64,000 bases of DNA from Conus ventricosus (Eukaryota; Mollusca; Gastropoda; Neogastropoda; Conidae), in assembly GCA_018398815.1 (NCBI GenBank), contig CM031626.1:42316701-42380700 (forward strand), read 5' to 3'. The translations under genes and the position numbers were made by a program. Position 1 is the first letter of the stretch; the number at the start of each line of letters is the position of its first letter. Below, piece by piece: positions 13,945 through 25,125 of this stretch. Below the pieces are notes generated by a model, which saw only the letters and a program-made list of their open reading frames with translations, searched no databases and was not told the DNA's origin.

Positions 13945-14395
13945 GATTTTTTTTCCTTTTCTTTTTTTCACATACGCAGGCTGACACTCCTGCAGACACT
14001 CCCTTGTATAGACAGGCATGAATTAATCCCATCTACCCACCAAAGGGAGTGGAGTTTTGTGTGTATGACCGTTTTTTATCCTGCCACTAAGGCAGCCATA
14101 CTCCAACTTCGGGGAAGGTGCATGCTATGTGTAACATGTCATCTATACCTATGGCCAAACTGGCCTTCTCTTCCGAACGTTGGTGACGGGATTTTACGTA
14201 TGTGCAAGATGTTTGTAGGCGTTCACACACGGAACCTCTAGTTTCATTCGAAGGACGGTATGGGAAATGGAGTCAGAACCAATGTTAACTCCGAGGGGAA
14301 AATCCCCCTGTACCGAAATGGCCCAACGGAGATTCGAACCTGCAACCCCAAGATTACGAGTCCGGCGCTCTACCACTAGGCTATTCTGGCCCCTC
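13945..14395 (-). mobile_element. tRNA-derived SINE, family A variant 2
   Basis: The minus-strand tRNA-like head at the right end reads GAATAGCCTAGTGGTAGAGC, with B-box GGTTCGAATC. The body is shared with variant 1. The 3' half instead carries CAGCCATACTCCAACTTC, AGTGGAGTTTTGTGTG and AGACACTCCCTTGTATAGAC, as in the copy at 23911-24315. Confidence 0.85.
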
Positions 14396-14534
14396 CGGTA
14401 TATAGCTAGTGTCTTGGCAGTCTGGACTTACAGTGACTGTCGATGCAACAACAGCCTGCAATTGTGAGGCACTGTGTGTGTTGGCAGAGACACTGTATGC
14501 TCTGGTTTTGTGGTCACACTAAGACACTATTCAC

Positions 14535-14615
14535 GAGACACAAGGTCACAGAGAACTAAACGAGACACAAGGTCACAGAGAACTAAACGAGACACAAGGT
14601 CACAGAGAACTAAAC
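14535..14615. repeat. 26-27-bp repeat, 3 units
   Basis: Three copies of GAGACACAAGGTCACAGAGA followed by ACTAAAC. The following 14620-15690 has no feature I can support. Confidence 0.9.
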
Positions 14616-15689
14616 AATCAGGGGAAATGAGAGCAAATCAAACAATGAAGGACCTTTGGGACAGATGGTTCGAAAACAAATACCAGGCGAATGGAGGTCT
14701 TTCTTAGGAAGACAATTTATGTTATTCAATGATATTCATGAGATTTTAACCTAAAACACTGAATCAGATTATCAATTTATGACAAAACAACTACTACATA
14801 AATGTTTCATTTTGACTGCTAAAATGAATTTCTGTCCCATAAGTACATTACAGGGTGAAATAAATGAAAACATTTGCATCTATGCATTTTACACCCACTG
14901 ATAAACAGAATTAAAATTTTCAATTTAGCACATTTAACACCGATTCAGTATCCATGTAAACATTACATTTTGTCAAACAGATACAAGTAGACTAGGGTCA
15001 GATCTTAAAACAGACACCTGAAAACATCGCTAAGGAGTCATCTGAACATGACAACATTCATCAACGACAGTCATGTCCTTTTCCTTGCTTATGTTCCTTT
15101 ATCTGCTTGTGACAGAAACTTTCACCCCTTTGGTGACATAAGTACAAATGCACAACTCTGAAAAAATGCTTCCAGGACCCATTCACCCAGCACAGACGCA
15201 GACATGACACACAGAAGAAATAGGGAAACTTGTCGCTTTGCGCTCGGAACAGTACGAATTCGGCACTATGAACGTGTAATTTCTTTTTTCACCCAGACAG
15301 CATACGCTGCCTTCATTCCTACTTGTGGAGAACTCCAGTCAGACCATTCCCACCACTCTATGACCCTCCAGTGCCTCGCCCCAACCACCTGTCACAGCCC
15401 TAATGGGCAAGAGAGCTCTTGCTGAAAAAGAAAACAAGCAGGGCACCTCAGATGCAGAAACTAGAAGAGAATTCCAAGTTGGAATGACGCGGGGAAAGCA
15501 CGCTGCATTTCGGAGTACTGGTTCTCGCCGGCAAATGGACGAGCTTCAAAACACGGCTGGAGCGCGTTTTTCCTGGCCTGAAGGTATCGTTGGAGGGCAG
15601 GCCGAGTACCAGTCACCTGTTCTGTTTTGTTGTTGCTGTTGTTGTTTTGACGTTGGCTGGTTTAACATGGGCTGTGGGGACTGACAACA

Positions 15690-15955
15690 TTCAGCGGGCT
15701 GGTTGGCCCTGTGGCATAAGGCATCAGACTCATGTTCCAAGGTTCAATTCCCACTCATGACAACCGGGTTAGAAGAAATTTCCTTTTCAGACTTCCAACC
15801 TAACAGCCAGGTTAGGAGAAATTTCCTCTTCAGACTTCCTAGAAGGACAACTAAATGTTTCACACTGCGAAACTTCTTAACTTATTTCTGACTCGCCTGC
15901 CAAAACCCTACGGCTGAGGTTGCCTTGAAGAAAATTATGTAAAAAAACAACAACA
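15690..15955 (+). mobile_element. tRNA-derived SINE, family C
   Basis: Head GGCCCTGTGGCATAAGGCAT with B-box-like AGGTTCAATTCC, a body with a duplicated GAAATTTCC-TTCAGACTTCC segment, and an A-rich (ACA)n tail. Only one clear copy here; a fragment resembling it is at about 33665-33720. Confidence 0.65.
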
Positions 15956-16401
15956 AAAAAAACAGTCTGCACATTAAAAATAACAATGACAAATTCCAAG
16001 TCAGTGACAATGCACATCTGACATTCTGATAGAATTTTTACAAGAGGAATAAGCATGAAAATGCCATCCTAACTGAAAAGAACTGGGCTTGTTGAAGGAT
16101 CTAGACTACACTTGCTATTCTGTGTTATCTCATAAATTGAGTGGTGTGGTGGCGGCCATCTTGTAACAAGTTTATCTCATAAGTCATGAATTTGAAAATA
16201 CAGTCAAGCATCGTCACTTTGGCAGCACTCAATAGAGTAAAATATAGATACAGAGTTTTGTCTTCAACAGAGAGCCTTCTGACAATGAACAATTATCTTT
16301 CTCTGAAAGAAACTTGAAGTACGGTAAACCTACATCAAATGATTCGTTTTTTTCATATTTAAACTATCCTATGAACAGCTCAAGAAATTGAACATGTTAT
16401 T

Positions 16402-16497
16402 TCCCCTTCTCAATATGGCTGCCATACGTTACCTTGATCACTCGCTATTCTTTCAATATGGCTGCCATACGTTACCTTGATCACTCGCTATTCTGTC
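16402..16497. repeat. 45-bp direct duplication
   Basis: Two copies of CAATATGGCTGCCATACGTT followed by ACCTTGATCACTCGCTATTC. Confidence 0.92.
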
Positions 16498-16561
16498 AAA
16501 ATTTGCAGTCTCTTTTCCCCGACATGCTCACAACGTTCCTTGGAGGTCTGTGCATAGAGAA

Positions 16562-17077
16562 ATACTGATAATAACAACAATGAATACTTATACAGCGCCT
16601 ATTTCTCGGCTAGAGATCAAGCTCTAAGCGCTTTACAATCCACACTCGTTTACACAACGGCTGCCTACCTGGGTAGTGCCGACTGAAGAGCTGCCAGCTA
16701 GCGCTTCATTCAGTCGTTTCCCGTGTCATCCAGTCAGTATCGTTCACATCGTTCACTCCTTCTTCCTTACTTCCTTCATTCTTTCCGTTTCTCATGCGGG
16801 TGCATGCTATGTGTGACGTGTCATCCATACCAACGGCCAAACTGGCCTACTCTTCCGAAAGTTGGTGATAGGATATTACGTGTGTGCAAGATGTTATGCG
16901 TATGTTCACACATGGAACCTCGGTTTATAGTCTCATTCGAAGGACTGTATGGGAAATGGAGTCAGAACCAATGTTAACTCGAGGGAAAAATCCCCTGTAC
17001 CGAAACGGCCCGGCGAGATTCGAACCCGCAACCCCAGGATCACGAGTCCAGCGCTCTACCAACTGAGCTATTCCGAA
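16562..17077 (-). mobile_element. tRNA-derived SINE, family A variant 1
   Basis: A full-length copy on the minus strand. The head at the right end has GGAATAGCTCAGTTGGTAGA and B-box GGGTTCGAATCTC; the 3' end at the left reads into GATAATAACAACAATG. The 3' half has the GCGCCTAT and CTGCCTACCTGGGTAGTGCC motifs. Confidence 0.9.
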
Positions 17078-17079
17078 AT

Positions 17080-18330
17080 GAGTTGTGACACTTTTGCTGT
17101 GTGTGCTGTTTTTTTTTCTGCCTTTTCCTCCAGGGAGCCTTGGCCACAGGGTTAACTCCGCTTTGACAACGAGTCAGGAGGATTGGGGCAAACAGTCTTT
17201 ACCCAGTGGACCTGTGCTGGATATGTCATGGCACAGTCACTACACTAGCTTCATCTGTACATTGTGGCTATGTCCGCCACCGTGTTAGCCTACCAGACAC
17301 TCAACACAGATGCGCCCCAACAATAACTAAAATGCACCATCTCTGCGTCTGTTAACACACCTAGAACAACACATAGGAATATATTTAGTTATTCTTCATT
17401 AGTAAGAAAATTAAACACGCCTGGAACAAGACGTAAGTATAAACATAGTTATTCTTCGTTAGTACGATAATCAAACAGACTGCAGCTTAACTGAAAAGAA
17501 AGGACCATAATACACTGAAGTGTGAAACATACAAATTAAAGAAAGCAAATTATCGTTAATATAGTTCATACACATCTGAAACAGACTTGATTTTGGCCTC
17601 TTCGTTAGTAAGCTAATTACAGCATCTGTCATCAGATTTGTTGTCTATTTACAAAAAAAGGGAAAAAAAGAAAGAAAAGAAAACAACAACAACAAAATAA
17701 AATGTAAAAAAGAAAAAGAAAAAACTGAGAGAGACAGCACAAAGTACCCTGAGGGGTAATGAGATTCTGACTGACCTGTCTCACAATGCAAGTCACATCA
17801 CTGTACCAAATCGTCCCACTATCACATGATCAATGACAGGCCAACCTGGTTTCTCGTTCCCTTACTGATGCACATTTCACCAACACAATTTCATGTCCGT
17901 CACAAGGCAAACCAATCAAGGCGTAGCCGCCCGACCTCTCACACCTGTTCATTTCTCCTCGACACATCTGAACTTCCTACCGCAGCCCAACCCAGTTCTC
18001 ACAGCTGAACAAAAGTTCCCATCTTGCTTTCAAAAACACTCGCAACTTTAAGTAGTCAGGTCAATGCGTAGGATTCAAACCACATCCCCCCCCCCCCCTC
18101 CCACCCCTCCTCTCTCCCCCAACCAATCACAACCTATGCCATGACTTATCGTTCCTGAACATGCACAGAATCCAGAGGATCTGCGAAACACGCTGGTCTG
18201 CTCAAAGTCTGGACTTGACCCCTAACGTAAAGAAGTCTCTCATGCAACGCCTGTGTCAAGTCGTCTTGTTTACAGCTCCGACGATCATAGAAACCGGGGC
18301 AAGGTGGTTGTGGATGCATCAATGTGTGCT
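17080..18330. other. Non-coding
   Basis: Contains a two-unit duplication at 17350-17480 (AGTTATTCTTC-TTAGTA), A-rich sequence at 17650-17730 and a C-rich block at 18085-18120. No gene supported. Confidence 0.55.
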
Positions 18331-18334
18331 TAGA

Positions 18335-18970
18335 CAGACATCTTGATGTGCACATGTACAGATGTTTTGATAAGTGTGTATACAGGTAGACTGAAGTGTG
18401 CACATACTGGTATCTTGAAGTGGGTATGTACAGATGTGCACATACAGATGTCTTTAAGCATGCATGTGCAGATGTCTTGATGTGTGCACATGCAGATGTC
18501 TTGATGTGTGCACAAGCAGATGATTGATGTGAGCACATGCAAATATTTTGATGTATGACATGCAGATGTCTTGATGTATACATTACACATACAGATGTCT
18601 TGATGTGTGCACACTGAGAAGTACTTATGTGCGCAAAAGCAGATGTTTTGATGTGAGCACATGCAGATGTCATGATTGTGTGCGCATGCAGATGTCCTGC
18701 TGTGTGCATTTACAGATGTCTTGATGTATGGGTGAGTACCCTTGGTGTGCCATGCTATGCTCCCTTCAGTATTCTCAGCATTTTCCACACCAAACCAAAA
18801 CAAACAAACAAACAAACAAAAAACCACCAAAAAACAACAGAAAATCACTCAAACGGAGTGTCATCATGCGCTGGTACAGACATCATGATGTGTGCATGAG
18901 CAGTTATCTGAACGTGCGTTATGTACAGATGCCCAATGTGAGTACATGCCTGTGTCTTGATGTGTGACAG
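18335..18970. repeat. About 24-bp degenerate tandem repeat
   Basis: Some 20 diverged units around CTTGATGTGTGCACATGCAG and ATGT, interrupted by about 150 bp at 18740-18870. Long open frames here follow from the repeat. Confidence 0.9.
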
Positions 18971-18999
18971 CGTGTCTGTGAGTTCTAGGCTTTTGCTCC

Positions 19000-19630
19000 T
19001 TGTTTTACATTCTAGCCATTTTCCACATCAAAAGGGAAAAATAAAATCACTCCAGTAGATATGAGCACGAACGAACCCAGTAAATTTTTTTTTTTGGGAG
19101 AACCGACCACCTCCATCGCCGCTGCTGCTCAACTATCGGGACAGTTCATGACCCTGCCTCGTCCGGAGGCATGAAGTCACCCGTCTCCCAGAATTCCACC
19201 ACAGTACAGTCCATGATTCTCGTCTCACTGGAACTATGACATCACCGTCCCCTCGGGCGAGGACTGCAACGTGCCGTTCCTCCCTTCCGCTGTTCCAGTG
19301 CCGGCCGCTGGTGTGGTGGAGATGGAAGAAGGGGAAAGAGAGGGGAGGAGGGGAGAGGCAGTGGGGATGGGCAGGTGGCGAGAGTGGGGGAGTAGTATGG
19401 GGAAGTAGTGGGGGGGGGGGGGGGGTAGATGGTAGCGAGATGGTACAACATGTAGAGACGAATCCCGAGCATCATTCGCCGCACATGGTTATTGACGTAA
19501 CGGAAAAGAAAATGCCCCTTCTTTCGTTTCCACAAAAACACGATTCACGCAGTCTTTCTACCTTGACACTGTCAAACTGGTGAACAACATTTACAGAGGG
19601 AGGCTATTTTTGTTTGTTTGTTTGTTTGTT

Positions 19631-19663
<33 letters not shown>

Positions 19664-20438
19664 ATCAATGCAACGCCAATACCTTTCTGCAGCCACAACT
19701 CAGGAGCCCAACAATGAAGAAGAAGGGCTCGGCTTTCAGCTGAAGAAACATCCTACTCCCACTGGCCCAAACTGAACAAGGCAGAGCTTTTCAACAACAA
19801 CAACAACAAAAACAACAACAAAAAAGAAAGAAAAGAAAATGGAAAAGTTCCTTCTGTCACAATCCCATTGGTGTGGCATCCACAGAGCGCTGTGTCGACA
19901 CTGTTCACAACATTTCAACATCCCTTTCGCAAAAAAAAAAAAAACCACCCCCAAAACCCAGAGCAAAGCAGAAAACATCACATTCTGCTGCCTTTTATCT
20001 TATAAACAATCGTGAATTTTCTTTTTAACATTCAAGAATTTTTCCCCTTGCCACTACTTTGGGAATGTGTGAATGATTTTTTTCCAAAACAAGGCAAAAA
20101 TTCCTGGGAAAAAAATTCCACCCATGTCCAGTTCTATTGTCCAGCCCGAGACCACGGAAGCCTATGTCATAAATCGTACCAGTAATGGAAGGGGGTGGTG
20201 GGGGGGGGGGGGGGGGGGGGGTGAGCATGAAGGTGGAGGGGAAAGGGAGGTCAATGTTGATGAGTCTGAGACGTGTGTGCTCAAACAGGAGGTTCAGTGA
20301 GTGCCAAGTAAGGGAAGAAGGGCGTTGGGGAAGAATGGGGTGGGTGGTGGGGGTAGTGGTGAGAGGGTTTGGAAAGGGGAAGGGCAAGTTCGGGGTGGGG
20401 AGGTGGGGGAAGTAGAGGGAAGTGGTGGTTGTATGATG
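19000..20438 (-). other. Sequence just downstream of the dixin stop, probable 3' UTR
   Basis: Unique sequence with a G tract at 19411-19425, a C tract of about 31 bases at 19632-19662 and a G tract at 20200-20221. I see no AATAAA on the minus strand; the nearest weak variant is GATAAA near 19993. The UTR end is therefore unknown. Confidence 0.45.
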
Positions 20439-20522
20439 TCAGCAGAGAGTCCCTGATTCGGTTTCCAGCCAAGCCACGATCTTGTTCTCCCATCCTGGTA
20501 CCACTGCATCCTCCTTCGTCAG
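20439..20522 (-). CDS. DIXDC1: Dixin exon 16, end of DIX domain and stop
   Basis: It encodes LTKEDAVVPGWENKIVAWLE then TESGTLC and a TGA stop. PGWE-KIVAW is almost identical to the last strand of vertebrate dixin (AIPGWEGKIVAWVEED) and identifies the family by itself. The acceptor is TTGCACAG|CTGACG (phase 0), placed directly after a UG-rich tract of about 340 nt. It ends at a normal distance after the DIX fold. Confidence 0.95.
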   Translation of the reverse strand: MTKEDAVVPGWENKIVAWLETESGTLC

Positions 20523-21553
20523 CTGTGCAAACACACAGACACACCACATATACACACAGACACACCACATATACACACATACAAAACGCACACGCCCCAC
20601 ACACACACGTGCGCACACATACACACGAACAATGCATACACAAACACATTCCGCCACAACACAGACACCACACCAAACCACACCACAAAGACGCATATAC
20701 ACACACGCACACACACATATATGCACACACACACACACACACAGAGATAACACACAACACCATACACAGACACACACACACAACCACACACACAATTCAC
20801 AACACAACGCATACATAGAGTTCACACTTAAATAGACACAAAACATAACCACACACACATACACGATGTCAAAGGAGTATGGCAAAGAACGCAATCAATG
20901 ACAGTGACGAGGGGTGGGAAGAGGTGGGGATGGTTGTGAAGGGAAAGGGGGGGGGGGGGGGTGGAGGGGGGGCATGGGAGACGACGGGGGTCGAAAACAC
21001 CAAAAGTATATTTTCATAAGATGTATTCACCTCTTGCAGGTGAGAAGAAAATCATGAAACACATTTTTCTTTGATCATTTTGTAATCTTTCCTTCAGCGG
21101 TTGTCTTTCTTTGCTCCTCTCTCCCCTTCCCTACTCCACCCACATCCCCCCCCCCCCCCCCCCCCTTGCCTCTCTCTGTTTGTTCCTCTCCCCTCTCACT
21201 CTCTGTTTTCTCCCCTCATTTTATTTTTTCCTCTGTGGTGACAACCCCCCCCCCCCCCCTTCCCTCCTCCCTAACAATCAAACCACTTTCACACAAGTCT
21301 ACTGACAAGACATCCAAACACACGCAGCCACACACACACTCTCTCTCTGTCTCTCGCTCTTTCTCCTCTCTGTCCCACTCAAGCGTACAACAAAATCATG
21401 CCCAGTTCCCATCCCCTCTTCACTCACATTCTACACATTCTACTACCCCCCCCCCCCCCCCCCCTCCCCCCCGCCTCAAAGCCATTCATCCCCCTTTTGC
21501 CCACGCCTCTCCCTACCACCAACCTTCCCCCTGAATATCAACACCACACACAC
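20523..21553 (-). other. Dixin intron 15
   Basis: CA-rich block (UG in the transcript) at 20523-20870 directly next to the exon 16 acceptor, a G tract at 20949-20962, and C tracts at about 21147-21165, 21246-21259 and 21445-21464. Confidence 0.85.
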
Positions 21554-21667
21554 ATCCTCCTCTTTGAACCGTGCCATAATTCAGGATCCAGAGCCTTGAA
21601 ATAAAACCTGTACTTGTCGCTGTCCTCAAACAGCCGCTTGAAGTCTCTCAGTCGAATGTTCCCCAAC
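21554..21667 (-). CDS. DIXDC1: Dixin exon 15, DIX domain core, frameshifted near its 3' end
   Basis: It continues the DIX domain with LGNIRLRDFKRLFEDSDKYR and FYFKALDPE, matching vertebrate EEVTLKDFKAAID and YHFKALDPEF. The acceptor is TTTCAG|GTTGG (phase 2). The expected continuation, E-F/Y-G-T-V-K-E-E-D before donor GAT|GTGTGT, is present only if two single extra bases (around 21565-21582) are ignored. As written the exon is 114 nt instead of 112 and would put exon 16 out of frame. The affected GTVKEE stretch corresponds to the DVL2 V67/K68 polymer-interface positions. Consensus error or a real lesion cannot be told apart here. Confidence 0.9.
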
Positions 21668-22029
21668 CTGAAAGCACCAGATCTGAACATAGGGGAAAAA
21701 AATAAGAACGGTTCAGGCCTAACATACAGGACAATAATAGCAGCACAGAGCTCATACTCTATATCCTTACATTGACTGATGAACAATATGTTTCTCAATA
21801 GGAAGAAAGTCTTTTTATTTACCCTTTTCTTTTTTCATTTTGCCTCAAAACTTTGTTTCACTCGAACAATCTCCCACATGCTCCCCGTTTCGTATTGACA
21901 AGGACTTTTCAATCCAAGGGAAATTTTTCAAAGAATCAGCCTGACCATAACAACAAACGTAATTCTGTCGCATTCTCTCTGATAAACTTATCTTTAAATC
22001 AATTTTAAGTACTGTATCCACCAAACAGG

Positions 22030-22105
22030 AACAAACAAATCACAAGACAAAACACGACGCGTTTCGACCTCCTAGGTCTTCTTCAGGCAAGATAAACACC
22101 ACTAC
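22030..22105 (+). mobile_element. Left arm of a hairpin MITE
   Basis: Matches the left arm at 32460-32530: AATCACAAGACAAAACACGA, CGCGTTTC, the small palindrome GACCTCCTAGGTC and TTCTTCAGGCAAGAT. The right arm is absent; an 83-bp array follows instead. Confidence 0.85.
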
Positions 22106-22860
22106 AGGACAATGACGATGAACCATGAGCAATCACTGATCTCACTGAATTTGGCGCAGGATTGAATGACAACGAGGCTGTCGGGAAGGGGGGCAATGAA
22201 GATGAACCATGAGCAATCACTGATCTCACTGAATTTGGTGCAGGATTGAATGACAACGAGGCTGTCGGGAAGGGGACAATGAAGATGAACCATGAGCAAT
22301 CACTGATCTCACTGAATTTGGTGCAGGATTGAATGACAACGAGGCTGTCGGGAAGGGGACAATGAAGATGAACCATGAGCAATCACTGATCTCACTGAAT
22401 TTGGCGCAGGACTGAATGACAACGAGGCTGTCGGGAAGGGGACAATGAAGATGAACCATGAGCAATCACTGATCTCACTGAATTTGGCGCAGGATTGAAT
22501 GACAACGAGGCTGTCGGGAAGGGGGCAATGACGATGAACCATGAGCAATCACTGATCTCACTGAATTTGGCGCAGGATTGAATGACAACGAGCTGTCGGG
22601 AAGGGGCAATGACGATGAACCATGAGCAATCACTGATCTCACTGAATTTGGCGCAGGATTGAATGACAACGAGGCTGTCGGGAAGGGGCAATGACGATGA
22701 ACCATGAGCAATCACTGATCTCACTGAATTTGGTGCAGGATTGAATGACAACGACGCTGTCGGGAAGGGGACAATGAAGATGAAACATGAGCAATTACTG
22801 ATCTCACTGAATTTGGTGCAGGATTGAATGACAACGAGGCTGTCGGGAAGGGGACAATGC
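22106..22860. repeat. 83-bp minisatellite, 9 units, MITE-derived
   Basis: Units contain ATGAGCAATCACTGATCTCA and GGCTGTCGGGAAGGGG. The GAGCAATCACTGATCT core is also the sequence that follows the MITE left arm at about 32560. Single-base indels (GAGGCTG/GAGCTG) distinguish units. Confidence 0.95.
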
Positions 22861-23137
22861 AAGTTAAAATAGTAATGATGATAATAACAATAATAATACT
22901 GATATCAATAATAATAAAGACAATTATGATGATAGAAATATTGAAAAAATAATCAAGAGAGGGTTACCACCACTCTAGGTGATAATATAACAATCGCAGT
23001 TGTAGTATGGGAGACAGGAGAGGCGTCTGAAAAAAACTTATTTTTCTGGATGAGTACGAGGTTACGCCATTAGCCTGATCAGATGAGTTATATGCATTTC
23101 TTTCCTAGTTCTGTGTATGTTGCTTCTTTCCCACACA

Positions 23138-23805
23138 CCAACAACGGCGCAGCTTTCCCTCTGAAAGTCTTCTTTGAAGGTAAGTCAGAGGTCATTCTGC
23201 CCCCTAACAAGACAGCAGAACAAACAAGGGCGCAGCTTTCCCTCTGAAAGCCTTCTTTGAAGTAAGTCAGAGGTCATTCTGCCCCCTAACAAGACAGCAG
23301 AACAAACAAGGGCGCAGCTTTCCCTCTGAAAGCCTTCTTTGAAGGTAAGTCAGAGGTCATTCTGCCCCTAACAAGACAGCAGAACAAACAAGGGCGCAGC
23401 TTTCCCTCTGAAAGCCTTCTTTGAAGGTAAGTCAGAGGTCATTCTGCCCCCTAACAAGACAGCAGAACAAACAAGGGCGCAGCTTTCCCTCTGAAAGCCT
23501 TCTTTGAAGGTAAGTCAGAGGTCATTCTGCCCCCTAACAAGACAGCAGAACAAACAAGGGCGCAGCTTTCCCTCTGAAAGCCTTCTTTGAAGGTAAGTCA
23601 GAGGTCATTCTGCCCCCTAACAAGACAGCAGAACAAACAAGGGCGCAGCTTTCCCTCTGAAAGCCTTCTTTGAAGGTAAGTCAGAGGTCATTCTGCCCCC
23701 CTAACAAGACAGCAGAACAAACAAGGGCGCAGCTTTCCCTCTGAAAGCCTTCTTTGAAGGTAAGTCAGAGGTCATTCTGCCCCCTAACAAGACAGCAGAA
23801 CAAAT
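23138..23805. repeat. 83-bp minisatellite, 8 units, unrelated to the previous one
   Basis: Units contain GGCGCAGCTTTCCCTCTGAA and GAAGGTAAGTCAGAGGTCAT. Almost no substitutions between units, so recently homogenised. Each unit has a perfect donor-like GAAGGTAAGT on the plus strand, antisense to dixin. Confidence 0.95.
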
Positions 23806-23910
23806 GCAATGCTGATTTGAGAGGCAGCTGTACTTTGTCATAGCTGACACCGAAAGACAATGACAATGAACCTGTTTATATGACTGAGGGGGAGGGGGGG
23901 GGAGAGGTAT

Positions 23911-24315
23911 GGAATAGCTCAGTTAGTAGAGCGCCAGACTCGTGATCCTGGGGTTGCGGGTTCGAATTTCAGTACAGGGGGATTTTTCCCTCGGAGTTAA
24001 CATTGATTTTGACTCCATTCCCCCATACAGTCCTTCGAATGAGACAATAAACGAGGTTCTGTGTGTGAACGCATGCACAACATCTTGCACACACGTAAAA
24101 TCCCATCACCAGCTTTCGGAAGAGAAGGCAAGTTTGGCCGTTGGTATGGATGACACGTTACACATAGCATGCACCTTCCTGAAGATGGAGTATGGCTGCC
24201 TTAATGGTGGGATAAAAAAACCGGTCACACACACAAAAAACTCCACTGCCTGTCTATACAGGCAGTGTCTGCAGGAGTATCAGCCTGCGTACACAGAAAA
24301 AAAGGAAGAAATATG
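23911..24315 (+). mobile_element. tRNA-derived SINE, family A variant 2
   Basis: The head GGAATAGCTCAGTTAGTAGA and B-box GGGTTCGAATTTC are at the left end. The body is shared with variant 1, then the variant 2 3' half (GGAGTATGGCTGCCTTAATG, GTCTATACAGGCAGTGTCTG). Ends in an A-rich stretch. Confidence 0.9.
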
Positions 24316-25125
24316 ACTGGAGGAACATGATTTTGATGGAAAAGTCATCTAAGTCTTCTCAATGAATCTGCTATATGAGGGAGGAGAAACACTCTAAGAT
24401 GAGCACACCTATCTTTCACAATTTTTCTTTCTAATAATATAGTTACATGATGTATGCCACCACAGAAATTTGCAAGCACTTATCAAAAAATCAATCTTGA
24501 TATTTTAAAAGTTAACATGTTAGGCCTTAAATCATGCATAGATTCTACGCTTTGGCCATTCTGTGCGAGTCCACCGACTGTTCAGAAGATGGTAAAAGCT
24601 TTATATTACGAAATGATGACAGGACTATTTTTCGTGTCACCACTGAGTTAAAGGTACTGTCCATTTTCCTACTGCCCAAACATTGAAAAACACTGTTGGT
24701 AATAAATTTCCAGACCATGAAGTTCACCTTTTTTGTGTGTCAAGTTCTGACCACTGTCTTATACTCTGAAGTACTCTGTGTATGTTAACATCAATTCTGG
24801 CACCCAGCTGCGTTGGCTAACTTGTACACATGACCTGCAGTCACGATCAGGGTCTGAAAAAAAAAAAACCCGAAGGTGCGGGCGGGACCCAGAGAAGGAC
24901 TGTCCTCAAATGCGGAACAAACCAACTGGGAGCCATCCTGCACCCCCTTTGGAAGTCTGCGCTGTGTTCACACAGGTTCCAGGCACGCACAGGGCGCTCC
25001 ATGAAGACATCATGATCAGGGTCTGTGACCACGCAGCTCAAAACCATGGCTCATCCACTTCTGTTCTTCATCGCATTTGCCCTCACACCTGTACTCCCAT
25101 TCTCAGAGATGACTTTAGCCCTCCT

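Noticed and set aside
23911..23985. tRNA gene candidates at SINE heads (also 14330, 17010, 49460, 63720)
   Set aside because: A and B boxes are present, but each is joined to a conserved SINE body and does not fold as a full cloverleaf with normal stems; they are SINE heads.
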